Positions 36,159 through 48,648 of a stretch of DNA of 64,000 bases are shown here, one piece after another. The position numbers were made by a program, and so were the translations under genes. Within the stretch, counting starts at the first letter, position 1; each line of letters begins with the position of its first letter. The DNA is from Otis tarda (lineage: Eukaryota > Chordata > Aves > Otidiformes > Otididae), in assembly GCA_026413225.1 (NCBI GenBank), contig CM048552.1, forward strand, positions 133,747,053-133,811,052, read 5' to 3'. The notes beneath the pieces were generated by a model. The model did no database searches. It saw only the letters and a list, made by a program, of their open reading frames with translations, and had not been told where the DNA came from.

Positions 36159-39029
36159 GCCCTCCCCAGGCTGTAACCTGTACAGCATGCTGCTCCTGCC
36201 CAGCTCTCTGGGTTACTGGTCCCCAGCCTGCAGCAACCCTGTCTGGCTGGGGGCCTCTCATGTCAGCCCATGATGCCTGCACAAGCAGCACAGAGGCTCC
36301 GTGCTTATGAAATAAGATGTATAGGTTGGCAGGGAGCTCTAGAGGTTGATTGTATTTTGGGTAGTGCTAGATGGACATGATGAACATTCATCACCCAGCT
36401 GATAACATCCACTTTTGGTTGAGCCAGCACTGTTGCTGGCAGGAGCAGTTCTGGTTTGAAATGAACGTGTGAGTGCTAGTTAGTGCCAGTGGATTTGAAA
36501 ACTGAGTGAGCAGAATGAAATCCAGGAAGCAGTTGGTGTCACTGGGTGTGAGATGAGAGATCTTTGGCTTAGCGTCAAACACTGTTGCATTTGTGAGTCA
36601 TTGGATCAGATAGTACCACCTGGCAAAAGCAGACGATGGGCTTCCCCACGGCTCTGGGTTAGCCTGAAGGTGATGTGCACAAGGACATACCACTGCTGTG
36701 GCTTAATTTTGCTTCTTGGATTGTGGATGTTTACACCTGACCTCTCCAGCTCTGCAGAGCTGGGCCATAGCACCCTCCAAGTAAAGCATGACCTACAAAC
36801 TCACCTGCTTGCCCCCAGGCTTCGCCAGCTCTTGATGGGAGTGCAGAGAGTAGGGAAGGAAAAGAGCAATTTCCATGAGCTGGGACATTTGCTTCAGAAA
36901 GGCCAAGGTATCCTGCTGTTGTCTGCATCCTACTGTGGGGACAGGGGCAAGGCCATGGCACATGAGAAGCTGCTTTGCAAAACCCCAATGCTGTCCTTCT
37001 TTAATTTTTCACCTATCCAAGTTTGCAAAGAGATGTTTTTTTTTTTTTTAAAATAAGCAAAAAAAAACAACTAAGAAAGAAAGAGAAAAGTGATGAGATA
37101 ATGATATGGTTTTGCATAAAAATAAATGTAAACCAACAACTACAGGTGAGGCAAACAGCTCTGGCAGGCCTGACTAGGAGATTTTGCTGAGAAATAGCAA
37201 CAACCCGTCCTGCTTACTGGCTGCCTTAATGTGGTTCTGAGGCAGCATTTACTTTCATGTCTTCTTTTGTGGTGCATCTGTGAAACAATCAACTCCTGAC
37301 GCTTGTGCTTCTGCTCTGCGCACCCTCGCTGTCAGCCAGGCACCTTTTGCAGCGCCCTCTTCATAAACCCGAATAAAACCTCATTTTGCATTTGTCAGTC
37401 ACGCCTGGACGTTCTCCAAGGTCTGTTAACCATTTTTCTGTGCAGCCCACCTCTCCTCCGCAGTAATATTTTACTGCTTTGTAAACGGACAAACTAATTG
37501 AATTCAGGCAACCTGCCTCGGCCACCTGAAATTTAGTGATGTACCATGACTAGCGAACCCACCCAACTGCTTATTCTATGGAAATGTGCAGAAATATCCC
37601 CTCCCTTCTTGATTTTTGCATTGGCTGCTGAAACATGAACACTGGCTCACGTGATGAAAGAACTGCTCTGTGCCATAGCTTTCTGTCAGCGTTTTGGCTC
37701 CATCTCACCCTGAAAGCTAGGAGTTTTAATGAGGGCAAGAGAATTGACATCTCTTCAGTCAAAATTGGAAGCTACAATTTTCTCTCAGGGTAGGAAAACT
37801 GAGGTTTTCATTCAAAGTAGGAAGGTGTTAAAAGCACCATTAAACCTAATAAGTCTGCAAATAGCATTTGGATTTCTGCAGCTTGCCAGAGCTCTCAAAA
37901 GAAGGTTCTTCAGTGAAAAACAATCACAGTTTATGTAGGAAATTGTTCTAATTTTCTTATTTCTTGGGTTTTTCAAGTATTTCTTTAAAACCTGAGAAAT
38001 TCTACCAAATTCTCCTTGCATGAAGCATAATGTAGACTACGTCAGATTTAATAAAGTCAGCATGGTAAACAAGCCATACCAGAGAGCATTAATATGACTA
38101 TTGCTGCTAATTGATATTGTTCAAACTCCAACCTGTTCCTATAAAGTCATGAGTTGGGTCTGCTTTGATAAAAATAATGCTAATACATGTTAGCAAAATG
38201 TATGTTGACACGTCACAACAAATCCTACCTATTTGAAATCAGAACTCTTGGGAATATGCTGCGAAGTACCATAAAATAAGCATGAAATGCAACAGGGAGA
38301 GCCGCATCCAGCATTAGTCTCAGTGATGGCTTTGCCTTTTAGACTGCGCAAAAAGGTTCAGCTGCTTCAGTCCTGTGGGGGGTCACTGCCAAGTGCCCAC
38401 GTACCTCACAACTGTGCAGTGAGGCTTCAAGCAGACATTGGTGAGATAGAGAAGCATCTTGAAACAATCCACTCTCTTGAGTTTGCTCTTCCCCTAGAAG
38501 TTGCCTCTTCTAACTGCTCCAGCTCATCCAGCCTGATTGTTTATGTTGAGCTTTTCAGTTTGTGCTGGCAAGGAAGATTTTCCTCATTAGCTGCTAAAGA
38601 ATAATTGCACTTTTTAAGATTTGCTTGTTTCCGATGAATTACGGTAGCAATATTCCAAAGACATAAAGGGACACTTTATTTCTAGAAACATAACATATTT
38701 TTTAATAGTCCAGCAGTACTTTGCATGCTTTACTGCCCTCTTTGCTGAAATACAGCAGCAGCAAGTGATTTCTACTCGGCAAATACCAGCTAGACCAGAA
38801 AAAAAATGCCAGGGAGAACGTTTCAGATGTTGGAAGGTGCAAGTTTTAGAAGTCTTTTGGCCTCATAGTGGCAATTTTCTCCCTGTTGTTTTACTCTCAC
38901 ACTTTTCATCCTGTAAACTTTGGAAGTTATATTTTAAGGTGAATTATAGATCAAATAAGGTAAGTTTAAGGGTAGAATGCTCTCCTGTTATCCATACGTT
39001 GCTGGGGCTTGAAAGAATCTTGCGTTCAG
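36159..39029. other. Unique noncoding DNA
   Basis: No gene or repeat recognised. T13 and A-rich runs occur near 37,037-37,070. The 167-codon frame at 36,553-37,056 has no recognisable domain. Confidence 0.45.
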
Positions 39030-39390
39030 CTGAGTGATGGGTGACTCCATGTGAACTCTTGAGCCCCCTGAGCATTTGGGCACCTTGGGTGGACTATGCA
39101 CGCAGGATCAGGTTCTCTCTCCATCTTGCTATCTCAGTTGTTGACCCATTTGACCTCACAGGTGAGGACGGACCCGTCCTGAGGACTTCTCGTGGTGAAA
39201 GCTTTCTCAAATGCAGGATGTCCTTGGCCAGCACAGCCTTCTCGTTTTCTTTTGGGGGCCTACAGGGTCCTGTTGATCTAGACCTCTGGCAGCTCTGCTT
39301 TGACACCTTGCTGGGGAGGAGGAGGAGTGCTGCTGGGAAGAGCACATCACAGATCTCGTATGAGTGCTGGGGGATATTATTCACATGATA
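39030..39390. other. GC-richer block open on both strands, unexplained
   Basis: A 115-codon frame on the plus strand (39,041-39,388) and a 96-codon frame on the minus strand (39,094-39,384) overlap almost completely. I recognise neither. The block is GC-richer than its neighbours and could be a decayed exon, a decayed processed gene copy or simply stop-poor sequence. No splice signals convince me. Confidence 0.3.
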
Positions 39391-42129
39391 CTGACTTGCC
39401 CCTCAGTTCTCACTTCCACTACAGAGTGCAATAATATTGGGTTCGTGAAGGAGGCAGTGAGGTACAGGCAAAGCAAACTTGCAAGGTTCTTCTGACTGTG
39501 GATTATGCACAGACACAGTTGCTGTGGATGGCACTGGTTTGCTTACAGCTGTCTAAATCAGGATGAGAGGTTGAGGAGTTTGTATAAATGAGAGAAAGCA
39601 GAGATGAAAAAACACATTGCACAGTACACTAAAGAACTAATCTTTTGCCTTAGGATCTGTTTTACTGTAGAGTGTAATTGAAGAGTTTGATCACCTCTGC
39701 ATGAGGGAAGCCTGGCTGTATTGTGCACTACAAAAACAACCAGCCTTACAGAGACAAGAAAAAGAGGAAACAGAACACAGGAAGACTTCCGCACCTTAGG
39801 AATGCATTACCAGAAGCGCAATGGCAGACAGTACTGTGTATGTGTGCAGAAGCTGCAAAGAAATCAAAGATCACAAGGTCTACAACCAAGTCATAGCAGG
39901 AAATAAGCACCTGTAGGGATACCGTCTTGTTTCTCCACTCCCAGGTCCTACAATGCGTAGATCTTGTGGGAGTGCTACCTATGAGTTATGCAATTTATTT
40001 AAACAGTTACTGCTCAATGAGTGTCTGCTCCGTTGCTAAAGAAAAAAAATGGAGAAAAAGGAGGTACAGTATTGCTGAAGGCAGTTAAAAACTTTCCTGA
40101 ATTAAATAAAGATAATACAGTTGTAATATTCACAGTCATCAGGTGGCCTTGGTGATGAGTGAGGAGCATTTGAGGACATACAAATCAGTTCAAAGAATTT
40201 CAAGATTTACCACAATCTTGTTCCAACACAAATTGTTCAGTGAGCCCCAGTCTGTTTTTATGGATCCTTATAGAGCCATAAATGACAATCCGTGCTTACT
40301 TCTAGCCGCGTATGGATGGTCATGGCACAGCTGGTCTTAGTTCAGTGGAAAGTGTACATGTTTTTAAACAATCAGAAAGCATCAGCTTGGTTCAGAGCTA
40401 GTCCAGGGCTAAACTTTGGCACTTAAATACCCGGAGCTCTGCCACGTGCTTTTTAACTGGAGGTTCACACAAGAGAGAGCCTCTCAAAGTCTTGCATTCA
40501 AAACCTTTTCCTTCTTTGCTTTCTAAGAAGTTGCTAAGGCTCTGGGATTTTTTTGACTAAACTTTCTGAAGCACTCTGGCAGCTGGCTTCTGATAAATGG
40601 AAGCCTTGTTCCAGGTTACAAATCATATCAAGTTTAATGAGTGTGATGAGCTTTCCACTCTCAAATTGCTTGCTGATTCTCGTAGACAACAGACTAATTT
40701 GTTAGCGAAATAGAAATACACATAGACATTCAGTTGGTCAGAGGATTCTAAGTCATGTGCTTTATATAAATTATACAAAATTTGTCATTTTTATATAACT
40801 TGGACTTGGCATTAGGTTGACTCTCCAGGATGGTTTTCTCAGTAGGACAATTGTTTTCTTGGAAACTGAAGTGATTCTCAGGACATTCAAGGGATTTATT
40901 CAGGTGTTTATGGTCATAGTATTGTTTTTCTTATTCAGTTTCTCAAGAAGTTGGGACTAAAATGCTCTTAGTCCAGAGAGCTTCTGCAGCGTGGAGAGGA
41001 AGTAGCTTGTGTTTGCTCACAGATGGCACTGATCAGCAATGGAGAGAAGCTCGCACATCTGATGAAATGGGAGTGAGAGAACCTTGCTCAAAAAGCAGCA
41101 TTTGGAAAGAGGTGAAAGCTTGATGGGTGGTCTCCACAACCACCCTTTTATTCTGTTAACACTCTCTGTTTCACCTACAATGTGGCTATAAAGCTGCCTA
41201 CTGTCACTCGCTGGTGAGGCGAGCGCAAGGGAATTACTTACGCAGGATGCAATTAAATGTTTCCATCGCTCTTCAAATTAATTAATGAACTTCCCCCAGT
41301 AACAGCATGGAAGCAGGCAGCTTCCGCACACTGCTCTCCGGTGAGCCCAGAGCAGAGCGCGCAGGGCCACGGCGCCCCAGCTGCTGCAGGGAGCATCTGA
41401 TGCTGTCCTTTGCTCTCTCCCTCTCCCTCTGCACTGAAGGCTACTTTGAGTGTTTTAGGGTGGCAAAGGTGGTGGGTGGCTGTTACCACTGCCTCTGGGA
41501 CTAGCTCACATCTGGCTGTTGCTTTTTTCTCTGCCAGCCGCTGAAAGGAGCAGGAGTTTTTCCTACTAGTGCTGCTCAGTGAGCAAGAGCACTCGCCGCT
41601 CCTGACTTTCTTACTCCAAGCGTTCCAGTCACCTGTTCAGGGAACAGGACTGACTGGTACCATTCAGATGCATATAATCAGTAACAGCCCACAAAGAGGA
41701 GGTTCCTGAAGTGAGTGTCTTGGAAATAGGCCATTAGATGAAAACTGTTCCAAATTCTCGTCTTACTCTTCAGGTCAACAAATTCTCTGACAAATCAGGA
41801 TCCTTTTGTGGCTGATTCACAAAGGAAGAATAAATTCATCAGACCATGTATTTAAAATGAATAGTTTAGTATGCTTCTGGCTGAAAAGGTATCGCTCCGC
41901 TAAATAAGTTTATACAAATGATTCATACCGGATGACTCTCGTGTAAAGTTCAGCAAGTCCATGAATATGTTCAGGATAATGGCTTTCATTTCCCTTTGAG
42001 ACAGCCTGCAAATTCACAGGTCTCTTTTAGCTCCTGATTTCTTTTTATGCTTTGAACAAGATGATTGTGACCTGAGGAACGTATTACCATTGAAGACTGA
42101 TGATGGCTCTCTCATGAGCTGCTGTATTT
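39391..42129. other. Unique noncoding DNA
   Basis: No gene or known repeat seen. A short GC-rich island occurs near 41,320-41,420 without a convincing exon. Confidence 0.5.
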
Positions 42130-42435
42130 CAGCCACATGAATGTTCACTGTATTTTTATGTCTCATTACCACAGCTAAAGTAATATAATTTTGCATTTTT
42201 ATGTAATGCCCAATTTAATTTCTCACAGTAGCAGTTCCTCTATTTTCTGGCACACTGTGCAGGGAAGCAGCTATGTCACTGTCCTCCGCCACGAATGTGA
42301 ATATATTTACACTGTAAGTGGCCCGTCTTTTTAGACGTCAGGATTTCATTGAGTAATTTTACTATTGGGTAATTTTTTCTCACTTTGGGCCAGAAACATT
42401 TTAATTAGGTTTACTTTCTGTTTAAATGTAGCTTG
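42130..42435. promoter_or_regulatory. Candidate noncoding regulatory element
   Basis: Unique AT-rich stretch with TTTTTATGTAATGCCCAATTTAATTTC near 42,195-42,222, GAGTAATTTTACTATTGGGTAATTT near 42,351 (a near-duplicate GTAATTTT pair) and TTTAATTAGGTTTAC near 42,401. No repeat or coding sign. Inferred from composition only. Confidence 0.2.
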
Positions 42436-43659
42436 AGAAAACTGCTGGGGAGTTTCAAAGTAGGGTGTCCATCAGCACAAGAGCTGCCTGTGGATGCTAT
42501 GGTCAGCCAGCGTCTTGTGGTCGGTTCAGTATTGGCCAACACTGAGCTGGGCCTCAATCACTCTCAAAAATAGTATTCGGCACAGTTTTAGGCAGGAATA
42601 AGTTTCAACAAGGAAAGCCTCTGTGGTCTGAGGACAATACAGCTGGTAGCTGCAGTTCAAATGTTCGAAATTTTGTGAGTTACCGAGTAAATGAATGAAA
42701 GAGCAAATGAGGAGGTACAAAGCTCATCATTCACTTAACTGGTCCCGGGAAGTTGGGTTATAAGTCAGGGCGATAAATTAAATGATTGGTATACCTGTCA
42801 TCTGCTGTAAAAACATTGAAGAATATGGCCTCTCTCAGTTGCTTATCTGAGATTTCATAAGGTGTGTTGTTTAATCACCTTAATTTGACATCCATGATCA
42901 CTATTGGGAGCAAATACATTGGAATATATTTGGAGTTGCTATGGATACGAGTAGTATTCAGGACTGCTTGCAAAGCATCAAACTTTCAGTTGTGTATTTG
43001 TGAAATCTTTTCACACATAGTGATGCCCATATGTTTATGTCAGATACACGTAACCCAACCTGATCTATTACGTCCTGGACTTGTCCCATCCAACCACCAT
43101 TAAAAAACGGTGATGATTATTCAGCAAGTGGAAAAAGGGGGAAAAATATGTGGACAAGTTAAGATTAGTATTATCATCAATAGTTACAATTTTTAATAAA
43201 AAGTAAGTGGTAGATTATAAGTCAAATTATGTCTATTGTATGTCATTTGCATGTAATTTCGTTAATGTCTATATGTTCTACATAACTATATACTATATAC
43301 TTATGCTATAACTATAACTATATACTATGACCTTATGCTAAGGTCATTAATCACACTTCTTAAACAACCTCCAGTGCTTTATTTTTGGTATAAACTAGAA
43401 GAATTTTGAATCATTGTACATACTACTTAGACCTTATTGAGAGTGACTGTTACTTGTGCGAGGCTAGTGAATACTACCCAAGCCAATTTTCATAAAATGT
43501 CTCTTTAATTAAATTTCCCTTTTACTATTCCCCTTGAAATATTATGTCTCCTGGCAGATTAACACAGAGAGAGAGGTACCTCCTTCACCTCCTCCCTTCC
43601 CAAGGCAAGAAGAGACAATATGTGCTGGTGGCCACATCCTGCAGTGGAGCCATGCGTAA
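42436..43659. other. Unique noncoding DNA with AT-rich imperfect tandem tract
   Basis: About 43,262-43,335 holds an imperfect tandem array of CTATAACTATATACTAT-type units containing two copies of CTTATGCTA. No gene. Confidence 0.5.
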
Positions 43660-43945
43660 CATAAAGCCTAACATGGTTCCCTCCAGTGCTTTGTTAAACA
43701 CTTTCCCTTGGCTGATTTTCCCTCTCCTTTTGTTATTAGTGTCCTCTCAGTTGCTTTGCGACTCCTGGGACAGCACTCACATCCAAATCAATCTAAGTGA
43801 ATTTGGAACACAGTGTTTATGTGACATGCTATCAAATGCCTTGCCATAATTTAAGTATGACACTCACCACTTTTTTTGCTGCCTACTAATTTTGTTAATC
43901 CATCCAGAAAGCAATCAGGGTGGCGTGACAAGCAGTATCATGGGC
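43660..43945 (-). mobile_element. Ancient CR1/L2-like LINE relic with reverse transcriptase motif
   Basis: On the minus strand, 43,831-43,857 encodes Y-L-N-Y-G-K-A-F-D, which corresponds to motif A of CR1-type reverse transcriptases (YLDLCKAFD in the young copies here). Bases just upstream on that strand resemble the family's preceding hydrophobic strand (…VVSVI) after a frameshift, and a serine follows the motif (D-S-M-S-H). The rest is too decayed to place exactly, so the borders are estimates. A chance match is possible but unlikely for nine ordered positions. Confidence 0.55.
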
Positions 43946-46771
43946 TGTTCATCACTCACAGTTTCATTACCTAGTGAAGGTCTAGCGATTTTTTGCTGTC
44001 ACATTTATTCTAATCATTTACAAGGAATGGAAGTTAAGAGTTGATCAGGAGTGTCAATTTGTCTCTGTCAGAGACCCAGGTTTTACAGCATGTGAAAACA
44101 TTGCTGTCATTCACTGTTTGCAACAGCAGTGATAACATTAATTGGACTAGAACTCTTCACCGATAATTTTCTGTCACATCCAAAGTAAATATTGAAACAC
44201 ATTTCTCTTTGCTTGGCCTTGGCTTTTGTGTTCTCAGCGTTTGATCATGGCAGGAGAACAAACACATATGTCATTAATATTTCACCAGGAAGGTAAATTC
44301 AAATAAATAAAAAAGTTATTCATACTAAGAGTTTCTAGTTGGGAGTGAAAGAACACCTGGATCTCTTAATAAACTGTATTTAACTTTCTTTTAATAGTAA
44401 GGCATTCCGTTTGCCCCTGAAGGGAGGAGGCAGGGCAGCTGAGATGGGATCTGGATGCTCAAATGCTTCCAGAGTGGAGGTTTGGGGCATAAAGGGTCAC
44501 CCTGAGGTGGGGAGGCTTGCGGATGGACTTGCACATGAGCCTTTAAGGACCAAACAGATGGAGAAAATTGGACTATGAGAGTAGCAGAGGTCTTTTTTCT
44601 TATTTTTTACTTTTTTTTTCTTTTCCTGGCAGCCCCATGGTTCAAAACTGTTAATGGAGGAAGCTGAAGAAAGGAATGCAGTAAGGAAATGTAGCATGTG
44701 AAGTCATCTCTGAACTGCCCTGCCCACAGGGTCACAAAGTCTGGTGCACTTCCAATGACTCAGACTTCTCCACACTGGGACGATCTGGTGGCTGGCTGGG
44801 CTGAAGAGGATTGGCATGGTAATTCACTCTGGGCTATAGAGGAAGCTGCTGAGGGCATCTGCAAATGTACTTTAAAATAGGACGTGGGATGAATGGACGT
44901 GGGAATTTCAAGGACAGCTTTGCACAGTTTGAGATAGCTCTGGCCGTAGCAGACTCAGCCTCCTGAAAGCCGTCAGCGTTATCCCTCTAGGGGCTGATGA
45001 GATGCAGAACAGATGTGGCTCCTCTACCTGCTGGCACACCTTCTCATAGTTAGAGGTGGGCAGGTGTGACTCACTGCATTGCTTCACAGTTTGCTTCCTT
45101 TTTAATAGATTCATGATTTTTTCAAATAAAAAAATCATTCCTGTAACACTTATGTGGACCTGTATCCCTACAGCCTGCTCAGTTTGTGCTGTTTCTGATG
45201 AAACATCATACCACGAACACACTTTTCTGTTCTTCCTCCCAAAGCACTCTGCCCCTCCTGTAACACTACCTTCCTTAAAAGCATCCATTTCCCTCTGGAG
45301 AAGAAGCATCTGCTGTATGAGGTCTGCCAGCTCCGCTGCTCTGAGAGCTCCTCCTTCCCAGCGCAGACACTTTCACCTTCTCACTCCATTTTCCAGCCCA
45401 GCTGGAAGGACTGGTGTACAAACCCCAGTGTGATTTTGGATTTGTTTCCACAACAGTTCTTATTGATGTCGGCTTCCTACTACAAGCTCTGAAGCTTTTA
45501 CCTCCTATGTTGCTGTGCCTGTGGCTCTAGTTTCACCACTAAATTGACTGTGTTCAGCCTTTGGCTTGCATCTGACTTTTGATGACTAAGCGCTCCCTTT
45601 GCTTCAGGCTGAAGGTTTCCCCTGGGTCAGCGTAGCTCTGCCTGGGAGGAGTTCCTCTGAGCCAGCCTGTCTGAATCCATCCTCTGCACCTGCACCATGG
45701 TCTGGTGTCTGGTGGCCTTTGTTAATCTTTGTTCAAATGCCAGGAACTGCTTTACCATGTGATGCTTGCTTCAGTGTGTGCATGGTACCTTGTGGACTAA
45801 AGCACCAAACTATCTATGCCCCTCTGCCATGAGTCTCTGGGGTAATTTCAGAAGTTGTTTCATCTCTGTATCGTCAGAAGAGTATTCACTGGTCAGGTAT
45901 CCTTTGCATGGTCACTTCCCATAGTGTGTCACAGATGAATTCTGGATCATTCCTTCAGGGGCAGGATATGGAGCCACCATCCAGCCTTGGAGTGAAGCAG
46001 TTTGTTTTCGTCTTTGTCCTCTGATTAAAATTATTTCCCACGTATTCTTCCTGTTACACAGAAATCAGTACTTCAGTCAGCCTCCCAAGCTGACCAACAT
46101 ATCCAGAGCTTCAGTGTCCCCTGTTGTCATATGCTTGACCATCTTCCTCTTTTGCTGGGAGTCACTGCTTGTGGATGCAGAGCAAAAAACCTGCTTTGCC
46201 TTCGCTTCCTGCAGCTGCTCTCTGGTTTCCAGTCCCAGCTGTAAGGGCTGCTCTGTTTTCCCACTCAGAGCGCTCCTGCTGTTTTCTCAGCGGTGGGTCA
46301 GGGATGGGCTCTGCTGGGGACTTGCTTCTGCCTGTGCCTGTTTTCCAGGAGCTCTGCCCTGAACTACGCACCTCTTCCTGGCATCGGCTATTATCAGTTT
46401 GTGCCAAAGCCTCTTGACTGCAGTTCTCCGTGTTTGGCAATGGAAGCGTTGCTGATGGGGGACTGGGAGGCTTGTGCTTGTGACCTCAAGGCTTCTAGGC
46501 TTCCAGCCACCTCTCCACAGGAAAGGTCTGATTAGAGATCTGCCCAAGATCCAAGTGTCACTCTTCTCAGGGGCCTTCAAGCTGTCTAAGCCCTGTCACA
46601 GGGGTGATCTCAGATGAAGGATGGCTTAACTTGGCACCAGCTTCTGTGGTGCTTCCATGAACACTAGCTGTGCTGCTGCTTCAGGATATACCTCTTCTCA
46701 CCTTTTCTAAACAGTATATCACTTCACAAGAGTTGCGGATCTTACAAAGTCTTCCCAAACTTGTCTTCCTC
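43946..46771. other. Unique noncoding DNA
   Basis: No gene recognised. The paired open frames on both strands at about 46,114-46,580 are stop-poor sequence without family resemblance. About 43,960-44,280 again has AT-rich, regulatory-like texture (for example GATAACATTAATTGG near 44,131). Confidence 0.45.
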
Positions 46772-46951
46772 AGGCAAGTCAACTCGTGGCTCAGGGAGTG
46801 GTGTTACAGCCAGGGCTTTGGGTATCTTGACCACGGGGCGTGCTTTGAGAAGCCCGGGCTGCTAGGGCAGGATGGCGTACACCCAAATGAGAAGGGCAAG
46901 AGTGTGCTTGGACGTAGGCTTGCCAGACTTGTCCGGAGGGCTTTAAACTAG
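46772..46951 (+). pseudogene. CR1 ORF1 C-terminal fragment (esterase-like domain end)
   Basis: About 59 codons ending at a TAG at 46,949-46,951. They match the end of avian CR1 ORF1: an N-S-W-L-R-x-W-C block, a G-F-G-Y-L-D-H-G block, and D-G-V-H-P-N-E-K-G-K. The D-x-x-H pair fits the C-terminal catalytic motif of the SGNH-type esterase domain known in CR1 ORF1 proteins. The catalytic Ser block upstream is absent because the element is truncated. The frame runs further left to 46,670, but that part is not CR1-like and is flanking sequence. Confidence 0.8.
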
Positions 46952-47183
46952 TGTTGCTGGGGGAGGGGAGCACAGTTCAGCCCACGGCTATCGGCATGGC
47001 GCCAGTGCCAGCACCAAGCGCCCAGAAGTCAGGGAGGGATCGCAGGTAGGTGCAAATAAACCTAATCTGCAATACAAAAGAACACCTGTCACTCCAGCCA
47101 GCAAGTCGGTTTTATCGAGGACCCTGCTGAAGTGTCTCTATACCAACGCACGCAGCATAGGGAATAAACAGGAAGAACTGGAG

Positions 47184-48608
47184 ATGCGTGAGCGCGAGCA
47201 GGGCTACGACCTTGTTGGCATCACGGAGACGTGGTGGGACGGCTCTTACGACTGGAGCGTCAACATGGAGGGGTACAGGCTTTTTAGAAAAGACAGGCAG
47301 GGAAGACGAGGAGGGGGTGTCGCTCTCTATGTCAGCAACCGGCTGGAGTGCGTGGAGCTCCGCCTGGGGATGGGGGAGGAGCTGACAGAGAGCTTATGGG
47401 TCAAGATCAGAGGACAGGGACGGACGGGGGATGTTACGGTGGGGGTCTGCTACAGGCCGCCTGGCCAGGAAGACAGAGCGGACGAGGCGCTCTATAGGCA
47501 GATAGGAGCAGCCTCACAGCGGTCACAAGCCCTGGTCCTCATGGGGGACTTCAACCACCCTGACATCTGTTGGAGAGACAACACAGCAGGGCACAGGCAG
47601 TCCAGGAGGTTCCTGGAATGTGTGGACGATAACTTCCTCCTGCAGGTGATAGAGGAGCCGACAAGGAGGGGTGCCATGCTGGACCTTGTGCTCACCAACA
47701 GGGAGGGGCTGGTGGGGGACGTGAAACTGACGGACAGCCTTGGCTGCAGTGACCATGACGCGGTGGAATTCAAGATCCACGGGGCGGCGAGGAAACTGCA
47801 CAGTAAGCTCTCTGCCCTAGATTTCAGGAAGGCGGACTTCGGCCTCTTCAGGAACCTCATGGGCAAAGTGCCATGGGAGGCGGCCCTGGAGGGAAGAGGG
47901 GCCCAGGAAAGTTGGTCCATATTTAAGGAGCACCTCCTCCAAGCTCAGCAGAGGTGCATCCCGATGAAGAAGAAGTCGGGCAAAAAGGCCAAGAGGCCAG
48001 CGTGGATGAGCAAGGAGCTCCTGGACCAACTGAAAGTAAAGAAGGAAGCCTATAGAGGGTGGAAGCGGGGACAGGTAGCCTGGGAGGACTACCGAGTGGC
48101 TGTGCGAGCGGCCAGGGATAGGGTGAGGAAGGCTAAAGCCCTGATGGAATTGAATCTGGCCAGGGATATAAAAAGTAACAAGAAAAGCTTTTACAGGTAT
48201 GTAGGGGACAAAAGAAAATCCAAGGAGAATGTAGGCCCCCTCCGGAAGGTAACGGGTGTCGTGGTTACCCGGGATGTGGAGAAGGCTGAGGTACTCAACG
48301 ACTTTTTTGCCTCAGTCTTCACTGATAAGGGCTCTTGTCTCCCCACCCAAGCTGTGGAAGGCACAGGCAGGGACTGTGAGGATGAAGAACCGCCCACGGT
48401 GCTCGAAGAGCAGGTTCAGGACCATCTAAGGAACTTGAAGGTGCATAAGTCCATGGGGCCTGATGAGATCCATCCGCGCGTCCTGAAGGAACTGGCGGAT
48501 GAAGTTGCCAAGCCACTGGCCATCATATTTGAGAAATCGTGGAGGTCTGGTGAGGTCCCCGATGACTGGAAGAGAGGGAACATAACCCCCATTTTTAAAG
48601 GGGAGTAA
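47184..48608 (+). pseudogene. CR1 ORF2, first part (endonuclease and start of reverse transcriptase), frameshifted
   Basis: 474 codons from the first Met. Endonuclease motifs are visible: the metal-binding Glu in G-I-T-E-T-W-W-D at residue 15, G-D-F-N (Asp 122) and S-D-H-D at 189-192. The linker and the beginning of the reverse transcriptase fingers (G-P-D-E-I-H-P-R) follow. The same frame is open back to 46,947 and encodes the expected N-terminal endonuclease strand (Y-T-N-A-R-S) before this Met, so 47,184 is not the true start. The frame breaks at 48,597-48,599, where the copy at 19,394 has five A residues and this one has three. A TAA follows at 48,606-48,608. Confidence 0.93.
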
Positions 48609-48648
48609 GGAAGACCCGGGCAACTACAGGCCGGTCAGCCTCACCTCC

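Noticed and set aside
43262..43335. Array of CTATAACTATATACTAT-type units as a CRISPR-like or functional repeat
   Set aside because: Units are short, imperfect and AT-rich with no regular spacers. It is simple-sequence DNA in a vertebrate genome.
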